From Chryseobacterium gleum (lineage in GTDB: Bacteria > Bacteroidota > Bacteroidia > Flavobacteriales_D > Crocinitomicaceae), in contig CAMDMY010000015.1 of assembly GCA_945902775.1 (NCBI GenBank), positions 1-44,464 on the forward strand: a stretch of DNA of 44,464 nucleotides, written 5' to 3'. Position numbers and translations under genes: made by a program. Shown here in pieces: positions 33,714-41,376 of this stretch; position 1 is the stretch's first letter, and each line of letters begins with the position of its first letter. The notes under the pieces were generated by a model. That model searched no databases. It was not told the origin of the DNA and worked only from the letters and a program-made list of their open reading frames with translations.

Positions 33714-35177
33714 CTAAAATTGAAAATAAATAAACTCTACTTCAGATCCTGAATAATACAGAATTAGAAACAATAAACTGAAATAGAAAGTCCAACGAAT
33801 AAATAAAGGCCATTTAACACCAAATCGTTCAAGTGCAAATTCTTTTTCTCGTCCAAACCATTCTATCATAAAGAATAATATAATCAATAATGGCAGGCCA
33901 AAACTTATATCCCAATACACTAAATTTAAACTTTCAACATAACCACTTTTTGAGAACAAGCCTTTTAATCCATTAGTAATGATATTAATGCCCTGTGTAA
34001 CTGTTTCTGCTCGAAAGAATATCCAAGCATTCATCGTCAAGAAAAATGTAAGTACAACTGAAAACACTTCTCGGATAGTTGGAAAATATTTTCCTTGAGC
34101 TACTGTGTTTAAATAGGTCCGATTGCTTCCAAATAGTATCAAAGGAAGAATGTACAATGCATTTAATAAACCCCATAAAATAAATGTCCAATTTGCACCA
34201 TGCCAAAATCCACTAACAATAAAAATGATAAATGTATTACGCACTTTCTGCCACATGGAACCTTTGCTCCCCCCTAATGGAATGTACAAATAATCTCTAA
34301 ACCAGGTAGATAGTGAAATGTGCCATCTTCTCCAAAATTCGGAAATATCCCTTGAAAAATAAGGAAATGAAAAATTTCGTATCAAATCTATACCTAATAA
34401 TCGAGCTGTCCCTAAAGCAATGTCTGAATATCCTGAAAAATCTCCATAAATTTGAATCGTAAAAAAGAAAGCACCTAAAAGCAACGTTACTCCTTGATAG
34501 TCATTGTAATTATTAAAGATTAAATTCGCATATTCGGCACAACTATCTGCAATAACCACTTTCTTAAATAATCCCCATAAAATTTGTTGTAGTCCAGATA
34601 CTCCTTGTGAATAATTAAAATTTCTAGACTTCTTTATTTGAGGTAATAAATGTGTGGCTCTTTCAATCGGTCCAGCAACTAACAATGGAAAAAAACTAAC
34701 AAATAAAGAATAATCAACAAAATTTCTTTCCGGCTCGATTCTTCGTTTATAAATATCAATTACATAAGACAACCCGTGGAATGTATAGAATGAAATCCCA
34801 ACCGGTAAAACAATATTTAAAGTAGAAGGCGAAATATGAAGTCCAACATAGGATAAAGATTCTGCAAAAGAAGCTGCAAAGAAATTATAATATTTAAAAA
34901 CACATAAAAAGCCTAAGTTGACACCAATACTCAGCCAAAACCAAAATTTTCGATTTCGTTCATCATTCGACTCTTTGATTTTGATTCCGGTAAAATAATC
35001 TAGAGCAGTTGAAAATAATAGTAAAAAAAGAAAACGCCAATCCCAACAAGAATAAAAATAATAACTCGCTCCTAAAAGTAAAAGATTTTGAAGCTTACTA
35101 TTTTGTTTAATAATACTCCAATAAAGAGTGAAAATAATGGGGAAAAAAATTAAAAAACTAAGTGAATTAAATAACAT
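33714..35177 (-). CDS. MBOAT family O-acyltransferase (AlgI-like), copy A
   Basis: A 487-aa polytopic protein of usual AlgI length. It has the MBOAT landmarks YTFHGLSYVIDIY (131-143, H134), FWRRWHISLSTWFRDYLYIPLGG (281-303) and GFWHGANW (323-330), in which H326 is the conserved catalytic His. AlgI-type proteins move an acyl group across the membrane and hand it to an SGNH partner that modifies the polysaccharide. Residues 1-393 differ from copy B (36165-37646) at only 16 positions, while the last 94 differ widely. It starts 4 bp after an SGNH-like gene. The divergent C-terminus may dictate which partner it uses. Confidence 0.95.
   Translation of the reverse strand: MLFNSLSFLIFFPIIFTLYWSIIKQNSKLQNLLLLGASYYFYSCWDWRFLFLLLFSTALDYFTGIKIKESNDERNRKFWFWLSIGVNLGFLCVFKYYNFFAASFAESLSYVGLHISPSTLNIVLPVGISFYTFHGLSYVIDIYKRRIEPERNFVDYSLFVSFFPLLVAGPIERATHLLPQIKKSRNFNYSQGVSGLQQILWGLFKKVVIADSCAEYANLIFNNYNDYQGVTLLLGAFFFTIQIYGDFSGYSDIALGTARLLGIDLIRNFSFPYFSRDISEFWRRWHISLSTWFRDYLYIPLGGSKGSMWQKVRNTFIIFIVSGFWHGANWTFILWGLLNALYILPLILFGSNRTYLNTVAQGKYFPTIREVFSVVLTFFLTMNAWIFFRAETVTQGINIITNGLKGLFSKSGYVESLNLVYWDISFGLPLLIILFFMIEWFGREKEFALERFGVKWPLFIRWTFYFSLLFLILYYSGSEVEFIYFQF
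34000..35177 (-). repeat. 1,178-bp direct repeat, copy A (N-terminal 80% of MBOAT gene)
   Basis: This stretch matches 36469-37646 over its whole length without an insertion or deletion; most differences are silent. Homology at nucleotide level falls away abruptly below 34000. The copies are in the same orientation, 2,469 bp apart, so recombination between them would remove one MBOAT and one SGNH-like gene and leave a hybrid MBOAT. Confidence 0.9.
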
Positions 35178-35181
35178 CTTT

Positions 35182-36165
35182 TTAAAGTTTAATGTTTGAT
35201 GTTTGATGTTTGACTGTAAAAAGTATATCTTTTTTTACTTGATCTGCAAATTTAGCTGAAAAAATTTCAGACCCTCTTTTATTCATATGCAATGCATTAT
35301 AAAATAATTCTTTATTATAAGATATACTATCATTTGAATAATCATAAAAAGGTACTTTGTATTTTTTACTAAATCTAGTAAATAGGTTCATGGTTTCTTT
35401 TCGATTTATCACACATTTTTGTCCTTCTATAAATTCAGGTGTATTTACTAAAATCACTTTAATGTTTTTTTGTTTACATTCTTTCAAAAAAGCATCAAAC
35501 AATAGAACAAAAGCCTTATCAACTTCTACTTTATATCTAAGTTTTTTCAAATCTTTACTACTAAATTTTGATCCAAAATCCAAGCCTTGGTAACCTTTAA
35601 ATCTTGTTTTATTATTAGGTAATTCATTTTTATACAATTGAAAAGCAACTCTAACAGAACCTTTTGTTTTATAGTATCTTAATAGGGGGATTTTATAATC
35701 AAAAGTATTAAAACCATTAAATTTTGAAATACAATCTTCAATTTTAAAATTCCATAACATATAAGGTAAAAATTGTTGAAGATTATATAAATTTTCATAT
35801 TTCGTCAATGTAAATTCATCAACTTCTTGAATAATGTACTTGGGTTGATTATTTCTCTCTAATAATAACTCATGACGTAAATATTGTAAATCGAAATTAT
35901 GACCATCAATTCCCAAATTATAAAATGTAGTAGGTATTTTTTGAGCTAGAATAGCTGGACTTATATGTTGCCATGCCTTTGAACTTCCATAAATGACAAC
36001 TTTTGAATTTATATCTCCATTGAATAAATCATTCCATGTATTATATTCCCCAACAGCATATACATTAGCTGTCTTTAAACTTCGAGAAATATAAATATCT
36101 AAAACTATTATTCCTAAGATAATAGCAAATAAAAAAAGAAGGAATTTAATGATGAAATTTTTCAT
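35182..36165 (-). CDS. SGNH/GDSL hydrolase-like protein, membrane anchored, between the MBOAT copies
   Basis: A 327-aa protein with an N-terminal membrane helix (about 6-25). Block I is VIYGSSKAWQHISP (57-70) and the final block is FYNALHMNKRG (288-298), where the D of D-x-x-H is replaced by N290 before H293. It is unlike the SGNH-like protein at 32722 in overall sequence. Its ATG overlaps the stop of MBOAT copy B by one base (TAATG), indicating coupling to that copy. The last residues, HQTSNIKL, are encoded by a heptanucleotide repeat and are probably not part of the folded domain. Confidence 0.7.
   Translation of the reverse strand: MKNFIIKFLLFLFAIILGIIVLDIYISRSLKTANVYAVGEYNTWNDLFNGDINSKVVIYGSSKAWQHISPAILAQKIPTTFYNLGIDGHNFDLQYLRHELLLERNNQPKYIIQEVDEFTLTKYENLYNLQQFLPYMLWNFKIEDCISKFNGFNTFDYKIPLLRYYKTKGSVRVAFQLYKNELPNNKTRFKGYQGLDFGSKFSSKDLKKLRYKVEVDKAFVLLFDAFLKECKQKNIKVILVNTPEFIEGQKCVINRKETMNLFTRFSKKYKVPFYDYSNDSISYNKELFYNALHMNKRGSEIFSAKFADQVKKDILFTVKHQTSNIKL
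35186..35213. repeat. Heptad repeat NGTTTGA at the 5' side of MBOAT copy A
   Basis: Four 7-bp units run in a row: AGTTTAA (35186-35192), then TGTTTGA three times (35193-35213). The tract lies within the 3' end of the SGNH-like gene, 8 bp before the MBOAT copy A start codon. A related tract lies in the matching position before copy B (37662-37682). Confidence 0.8.
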
Positions 36166-37646
36166 TAAAATTGAAAGTATATAAAATTTTGTTTAAGTTT
36201 TGAATTGTATAAAGCTACCAATATAATTATAAGTGTTAGAGAAAAATAAACAAAATACCTAGCCCATTTACTATATCGATTTAATTTCTTTTCAGTCATA
36301 AAAACATATTCTTTTTCTCTACAAAACCATTCAGAAATAATAAAAATAAAGATCAATAATGGTAACGTAAATCCAACAGTTGAACAAATCACATTCCATG
36401 TTTCAATATAGCCACCTTTTGAAAACAACCCTTTTAATCCTTTTGAAATTATTGTCACTCCTTGAAATACTGTTTCTGCTCGAAAGAATATCCAAGCAAT
36501 CATCGTCAAGAAAAATGTAAGCCCAACTGAAAACACCTCTCGAATAGTTGGAAAATATTTTCCCTGTGCAACTGTGTTTAAATAGGTTCGATTACTACCA
36601 AATAGTATCAAAGGAAGAATGTACAATGCATTTAATAAACCCCATATTATGAATGTCCAATTTGCTCCATGCCAAAATCCACTAACAATAAAAATGATAA
36701 ATGTATTACGCACTTTCTGACACATGGAACCTTTGCTTCCTCCTAAAGGAATGTACAAATAATCTCTAAACCAAGTAGATAGTGAAATGTGCCATCTTCT
36801 CCAAAATTCTGAAATATCCCTTGAAAAATAAGGAAATGAAAAATTTCGTATCAAATCTATACCTAATAAACGAGCTGTTCCTAAAGCAATGTCTGAATAT
36901 CCTGAAAAATCTCCATAAATTTGAATCGTGAAAAAGAAAGCGCCCAAAAGCAACGTTACTCCTTGATAATCATTGTAATTGTTAAAGATTAAATTCGCAT
37001 ATTCGGCACAACTATCTGCGATTACCACTTTCTTAAATAATCCCCACAAAATTTGTTGTAGTCCCGATACTCCTTGTGAATAATTAAAATTTCTAGGCTT
37101 CTTTAATTGAGGTAATAAATGCGTGGCTCTTTCAATCGGTCCAGCAACTAACAATGGAAAAAAACTAACAAATAAAGAATAATCAACAAAATTTCTTTCA
37201 GGCTCGATTCTTCGTTTATAAATATCAATTACATAAGATAACCCGTGGAATGTATAGAATGAAATCCCAACAGGTAAAACAATATTTAAAGTAGAATGCG
37301 AAATATGAAGTCCAATATATGAAAGAGATTCTGCAAAAGAAGCTGCAAAGAAATTATAATATTTAAAAACACCTAAAAAGCCTAAGTTGACACCAATACT
37401 CAGCCAAAACCAAAACTTTCTAGCCTTATCATTATTCGACTCCTTGATTTTAATTCCAGTAAAATAATCTAATGCAGTTGAAAATAAAAGTAGAAATAAA
37501 AATCTCCAATCCCAACAAGAATAAAAATAATAACTCGCTCCTAAAAGTAAGAGATTTTGAAGCTTAATATTTTGTTTATTAATACTCCAATAAAGAGTGA
37601 AAATAATAGGAAAAAAAACTAGAAAGCTAAGTGAATTAAATAACAT
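36165..37646 (-). CDS. MBOAT family O-acyltransferase (AlgI-like), copy B
   Basis: A 493-aa polytopic protein, nearly identical to copy A over residues 1-393 and divergent after FFRAETV. It keeps H134, the RRWHISLSTWFRDYLY block and H326 in GFWHGANW, so it should be active. One notable exchange is W309 to C. The C-terminal 100 residues (GYIETWNVICSTVG to the shared FIYFQF end) carry a different set of two or three membrane helices. It is coupled by a one-base overlap to the SGNH-like gene at 35182. It starts 4 bp after the GT2 gene upstream. Confidence 0.95.
   Translation of the reverse strand: MLFNSLSFLVFFPIIFTLYWSINKQNIKLQNLLLLGASYYFYSCWDWRFLFLLLFSTALDYFTGIKIKESNNDKARKFWFWLSIGVNLGFLGVFKYYNFFAASFAESLSYIGLHISHSTLNIVLPVGISFYTFHGLSYVIDIYKRRIEPERNFVDYSLFVSFFPLLVAGPIERATHLLPQLKKPRNFNYSQGVSGLQQILWGLFKKVVIADSCAEYANLIFNNYNDYQGVTLLLGAFFFTIQIYGDFSGYSDIALGTARLLGIDLIRNFSFPYFSRDISEFWRRWHISLSTWFRDYLYIPLGGSKGSMCQKVRNTFIIFIVSGFWHGANWTFIIWGLLNALYILPLILFGSNRTYLNTVAQGKYFPTIREVFSVGLTFFLTMIAWIFFRAETVFQGVTIISKGLKGLFSKGGYIETWNVICSTVGFTLPLLIFIFIISEWFCREKEYVFMTEKKLNRYSKWARYFVYFSLTLIIILVALYNSKLKQNFIYFQF
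36469..37646 (-). repeat. 1,178-bp direct repeat, copy B (N-terminal 80% of MBOAT gene)
   Basis: Partner of 34000-35177. The breakpoint lies at the shared ACTGTTTCTGCTCGAAAGAA stretch (from 36469; from 34000 in copy A). Below it the two genes align only as distant homologues. The pattern fits gene conversion or recent recombination restricted to the 5' 1.2 kb. Confidence 0.9.
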
Positions 37647-37650
37647 CTCT

Positions 37651-38619
37651 TTAATTATTGATGTTTGAAGTTTGAAGTTTGATTAATTTCATAAAAAACT
37701 TGAGAATGTCACCTATCAAAAATAGTTGATATACATTCATAACGAAAAGTATTTTATTTGTTTTACCATTGTAACCTTTTGGGTATAAAATAAATGAAAT
37801 AAATGAATGATAATGTGTTTTTAAACGAGATTTATCTTCATTCGATTTTACTGCCAAATGAAAATGACACATGCTTAATAAACGATTTTTCTCTTTTTGG
37901 GGTAATTGTTTTTCTAATTCTTTTTTATTAAAAATTCTTTTTAAATAAAATAATTCTTTTGAAGATTTGTTTTTGTCACTATTCGTAAAACTATCAGGTG
38001 CAGAAACATACACAGTGGTTCTCTCTTTTATTTGATAGATCGGATAATTATTTGCTAAAATGCGTAAACTAGTATCCATATCTTCACAAATAATAACCTC
38101 TGGATCGAATTTAACTTTTTCAAATATGGATCGATGTACTGCCCATCTTTGAGGATTTACTGTATAGTGTAAGAAATAGGAATAGCTATCCATTTTTTCG
38201 TAATCCGGACAACATCTTTCGAATTTATTTCCTTTTATATCTTCATCCCAAGCATTTACAAAAAAGAATCCTTTCGGCTCAGAAAATTTAGTTATTTCTT
38301 GATAAATACGTTCTAGATGATTCGATAAATGGTAATCGTCGCTATCCAAAAAACAAATATATTTTCCTTTTGATTTTTCGATTCCTATATTTCTAGAAAC
38401 ACATCGCTCCTCATTTTTGCTATTTTTAAAATAATGAATTCTGTCATCTTTGAAAAAAGAGATTGCCTCCTCTGTATTATCAGTTGACGCATCATCAACA
38501 ATAATCACTTCAAAATCTGAAAATGTTTGATTTAAAAGACTTTCTATCGCTTTATGTATCAAATGCCCTCTATTATAAGTAGGTATTATTACAGAAAAAT
38601 AAGGACTAGAATTATTCAT
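37651..38619 (-). CDS. GT2 family glycosyltransferase
   Basis: A 322-aa GT-A transferase: FSVIIPTYNRGHLI (8-21), VDDASTDNT (41-49), ERCVSRNIGI (71-80) and the DxD site FLDSDD (90-95). It resembles the GT2 at 20742-21662 over the first 120 residues, with the same HLE-x-YxEI segment after the DSDD. The final residues LQTSNINN are encoded by a heptad repeat tract (37662-37682), as at the end of the SGNH-like gene at 35182, so the natural C-terminus may have been replaced. It is preceded by the repeat-rich gap 38620-38775. Confidence 0.9.
   Translation of the reverse strand: MNNSSPYFSVIIPTYNRGHLIHKAIESLLNQTFSDFEVIIVDDASTDNTEEAISFFKDDRIHYFKNSKNEERCVSRNIGIEKSKGKYICFLDSDDYHLSNHLERIYQEITKFSEPKGFFFVNAWDEDIKGNKFERCCPDYEKMDSYSYFLHYTVNPQRWAVHRSIFEKVKFDPEVIICEDMDTSLRILANNYPIYQIKERTTVYVSAPDSFTNSDKNKSSKELFYLKRIFNKKELEKQLPQKEKNRLLSMCHFHLAVKSNEDKSRLKTHYHSFISFILYPKGYNGKTNKILFVMNVYQLFLIGDILKFFMKLIKLQTSNINN
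37662..37682. repeat. Heptad repeat NGTTTGA at the 5' side of MBOAT copy B
   Basis: Three units in a row: TGTTTGA (37662-37668), AGTTTGA (37669-37675), AGTTTGA (37676-37682), preceded by the degenerate TTATTGA. The tract encodes the tail of the GT2 gene and lies 15 bp before the MBOAT copy B start codon, matching the tract before copy A. Confidence 0.8.
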
Positions 38620-38775
38620 TTATTATAGACTAAAAAACATAAGACTGTAATATTCAAGACTTATGATTCTTATTTTTACATTTATATTATTTATTATAGA
38701 CTAAAAGACATAAGACTTTAAGATTCAAGACTTATTTAAACCTTGTAGAAAATTAAGTCTTAAAATCTTGATTCT
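38619..38775. repeat. Intergenic repeat cluster: 46-bp direct repeat plus inverted heptad-type copy
   Basis: Two direct copies, 38619-38664 and 38690-38735, match at 43 of 46 positions. A degenerate inverted copy follows (about 38754-38795) and runs into the 3' end of the next gene. Units of AAGACTT/AAGATTC recur every 7 bp. The segments AAGACTTA (38728-38735 area) and TAAGTCTT (38755-38762 area) could pair, with a further imperfect 6-bp extension, giving a hairpin that might end or attenuate transcription between two GT2 genes. The 14-mer at 38631-38644 is also found at 21747-21760. Confidence 0.7.
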
Positions 38776-39789
38776 TTAAATCTTGTGTCTAAAATCGTTG
38801 CATTTTTCCTTATAATCAAGTATTCGATTTACTTTTTCATCGTATTTAAATCTCTCTTTCAAAAGAATTAGAATATTATTTTTAACTCTTTTGAAATCCA
38901 AATTTTTATTTGTTGATAATGATGAAAAGCCTATTTTTATGTATTCTCTTATGGAATATACAAGTTCCTTCATCCAAAACCATTTTACTTTTTGGGATAT
39001 AACTCCATTCCAAATACGATTATGAATAGAGGATGTTAAACCACTTTCGGTCATTCCTAAAATTAATTTTTTCAAATAATTCTCAGTTAATCGATTCTCG
39101 GTGATATGATGATGAAATTGCATCTCATCAATATACCAAACCTCATAACCTAAAAATATCAACATCCAACAGACCTCACTGTCTTCTGCTCCAGTTATTA
39201 ATTTAGAACCTATTCGAGAACCTAAAATAAACTCATAATCTAACGACTTTGATTTTAAATAGGCAGAATGTCTAAACCACATGCCTGCACCATACACAAC
39301 ATTTCTTGTCGGTCTAACATTTCCTGTTTTAGGTGCTTGTGGAGCGCATCCATACAAATAACTTTTCTGTTCAAACCATTCAGGAAATTCAATTGTACTC
39401 ATTCCAATACCTCTTCCTCCCAAAACTCCAATTTTAGGATTTTCATTTAAGTACTTTATTCCAATTTGTAAATAATCTGAATAAAATGAATTATCATCAT
39501 CGCAAATTAAAATATATTCACCTGATGCTATTTTTAATCCTGCTTCTTGAGCATGTAATTTACCAGGTCTATTTTCAGTAATTGACTTCAAAGGAAATGG
39601 AGTTCCTAAGGCATTCCATTTATTTTTAGAAAACTCCAAAGTACCATCAGTAGAAGCATTATCTACAATAATTAATTCAACGAAAGGAATAGTACTTGTA
39701 TCAAGTTCAGACAATGATTCTAATGTTCTAGATAATCTAGTAGCACCATTATAGGTTGAAATTAATATACTGACCCCTTGATTTTCCAT
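38776..39789 (-). CDS. GT2 family glycosyltransferase
   Basis: A 337-aa GT-A transferase: GVSILISTYNGATRL (5-19), VDNASTDGT (42-50), ENRPGKLHAQEAGL (72-85) and the DxD region ICDDDN (95-100), followed by GCAPQAPKTGNVRPTR and GAGMWFRHSAY, then GAEDSEVCWML with its conserved E-D pair. This order is typical of GT2 enzymes of the WcaA/hyaluronan-synthase-like group in Bacteroidota. The C-terminal end (DFRHKI) is encoded by the repeat cluster that fills the gap downstream. It acts in the cytoplasm; sugar unknown. Confidence 0.9.
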   Translation of the reverse strand: MENQGVSILISTYNGATRLSRTLESLSELDTSTIPFVELIIVDNASTDGTLEFSKNKWNALGTPFPLKSITENRPGKLHAQEAGLKIASGEYILICDDDNSFYSDYLQIGIKYLNENPKIGVLGGRGIGMSTIEFPEWFEQKSYLYGCAPQAPKTGNVRPTRNVVYGAGMWFRHSAYLKSKSLDYEFILGSRIGSKLITGAEDSEVCWMLIFLGYEVWYIDEMQFHHHITENRLTENYLKKLILGMTESGLTSSIHNRIWNGVISQKVKWFWMKELVYSIREYIKIGFSSLSTNKNLDFKRVKNNILILLKERFKYDEKVNRILDYKEKCNDFRHKI

Positions 39790-39801
39790 TTAAAACTAAC
39801 T

Positions 39802-40632
39802 TTATTTAATAGTCTTTTTGATTTTCCAATATACCATATCAAAAGGTAATAAGACTGATTTTTTTACTTTAAAAAATCTTCTTTTATTTTTTTCGTAAAC
39901 ACTGCTAATAAATGTCAAAAATCTTATTTTAATAGATGCTTTTTTTAAATACCTATTAAATAATTCTACCTTTCTTTTTTCTGACAAACCTGCTTCTTGA
40001 TCATTTACAGTTTTTGTATTTTCTAATAATCTAAAATTACCCCAATTTTTAGGGAAATAAGTTAGTTTAGTAGCTAAAGAAGATTCTATCAGAAACTCAA
40101 TATCCATATTGTAGTGATTTTCTGTATTATACATCCCTATCTTTGAATGTAAATCTTTTCTATAAAAATAAGCAGAAGGATTAACTGGAAAATAATAACC
40201 ACTTAATATATTCCATGAATTCAATTTTTTCGGCTGATTCACGTAAAACAACTCTCCATTTGCTTTTAAGACATCACAATTCCCTACTATAAAAGACAGT
40301 TTACTGTCTTTTTTTAAAATTTGATTCACATCAACCAATGTCCCAGGAGAATAAAAATCATCAACATTTAAAAAGCTAATAAATTCGCCTTTTGCTAACA
40401 AAATCGCTTTGTTCATAGCATCAGATTGCCCTTTATCCTTTTCTGAAACCCATTTAATATGATAATATTGATGGGCATATTTTTCAATTAATTCAACTGT
40501 TCCATCTGTACTTCCTCCATCCATTATGATGTGTTCAATTTCATTGCAATCTTGAGACAGCACATTCAGTATACATTTTTCTATGTATTCTACATTATTG
40601 AATACAGGGGTAATAATTGAAAGAAATGGCAT
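39802..40632 (-). CDS. GT2 family glycosyltransferase
   Basis: A 276-aa GT-A transferase. LSIITPVFNNVEYI (4-17), IMDGGSTDGT (36-45), WVSEKDKGQSDAMNKAI (61-77) and the DxD-type site FLNVDDFY (87-94) define a common capsule/O-antigen GT2 subgroup. Further on, GNCDVLKANGE and MDIEFLIES give the acceptor-side segments. The gene sits 12 bp upstream of the next GT2 and 18 bp downstream of a DPM1-like gene in the same operon. Adds a sugar to the growing repeat; linkage not predictable. Confidence 0.9.
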   Translation of the reverse strand: MPFLSIITPVFNNVEYIEKCILNVLSQDCNEIEHIIMDGGSTDGTVELIEKYAHQYYHIKWVSEKDKGQSDAMNKAILLAKGEFISFLNVDDFYSPGTLVDVNQILKKDSKLSFIVGNCDVLKANGELFYVNQPKKLNSWNILSGYYFPVNPSAYFYRKDLHSKIGMYNTENHYNMDIEFLIESSLATKLTYFPKNWGNFRLLENTKTVNDQEAGLSEKRKVELFNRYLKKASIKIRFLTFISSVYEKNKRRFFKVKKSVLLPFDMVYWKIKKTIK

Positions 40633-40650
40633 TAATAAATGAATTTGAAT

Positions 40651-41376
40651 CTATTTTTTCAGTTTAATTTTTAAAAGAAACTTCAAATAATCCATTGTTG
40701 TTTTTACTATTTTCATTTTAGATTTCCCTAATCGTTTTGTCGATTTCAAAACCATAGGTACTTCTATAATTTTAGCTTCACAATGAATCGCTTTCGTCAA
40801 AATTTCAAGCATACAGATAAACCCATTTTCTTCAATTAGATTACCATATTTTGACTTAATTTTTTTTAATAATGTCACTGAATAAACTCTGTAAAATGAG
40901 CTAATTGTCTGAACTTTAATATCAAAAACAAAACGATATAGTAAATTTGCTACAGATGAAATAAATTTCCGTATAAATCCTGTTGAATCAAATCCTCCAC
41001 CTTGTGCATAAACAGAAGCTAAAACCAAATCAAATTTTAACTGATTTAGCGCCAGCATCACTGGCAATATTTCTAAATCTGACGTACAATCCGCTTCTAT
41101 AGTAACCACTCGATCTGAATCATTTTTAGAATGCTGAATCACCCATTCGAATCCTACATTAAAAGCAGCTCCAGGTCCTCGATTAATCCCATCTCCAAGT
41201 ACAATTGTTTTATCATTTGGAAAATGACGTTCAATTTCTAGCTTTGTATTATCAGTTGAACCATCATCGGAAAAAACAAAGAAATGATCTTCTTCAAAAG
41301 AATACCCTGCTAATTCATTGTATAAATTAGTTATATTTTGTTCCTCATTAAAAATTGGAATTACAATATAAATCAT
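40651..41376 (-). CDS. GT2 polyprenyl-phosphate sugar synthase-like (DPM1 group)
   Basis: A 241-aa GT-A protein: IYIVIPIFNEEQNI (2-15), FSDDGSTDNT (35-44), GINRGPGAAFNVG (63-75), TIEADCTSDLEILP (92-105) and a late SFYRVYSVTLLKKI that matches the FKIYKKE-type segment of DPM1 relatives. The usual DAD is EAD here, a conservative change. It overlaps the GalE-like epimerase gene by one base, suggesting the epimerase makes its donor. It is the third DPM1-like gene in the window. A YfhO-like membrane protein encoded just upstream might use the product (inference). Confidence 0.85.
   Translation of the reverse strand: MIYIVIPIFNEEQNITNLYNELAGYSFEEDHFFVFSDDGSTDNTKLEIERHFPNDKTIVLGDGINRGPGAAFNVGFEWVIQHSKNDSDRVVTIEADCTSDLEILPVMLALNQLKFDLVLASVYAQGGGFDSTGFIRKFISSVANLLYRFVFDIKVQTISSFYRVYSVTLLKKIKSKYGNLIEENGFICMLEILTKAIHCEAKIIEVPMVLKSTKRLGKSKMKIVKTTMDYLKFLLKIKLKK

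Noticed and set aside
38619-38775. CRISPR-like array
   Set aside because: Only two 46-bp copies with a single 25-bp gap, degenerate and AT-rich; no cas genes and no regular spacers.
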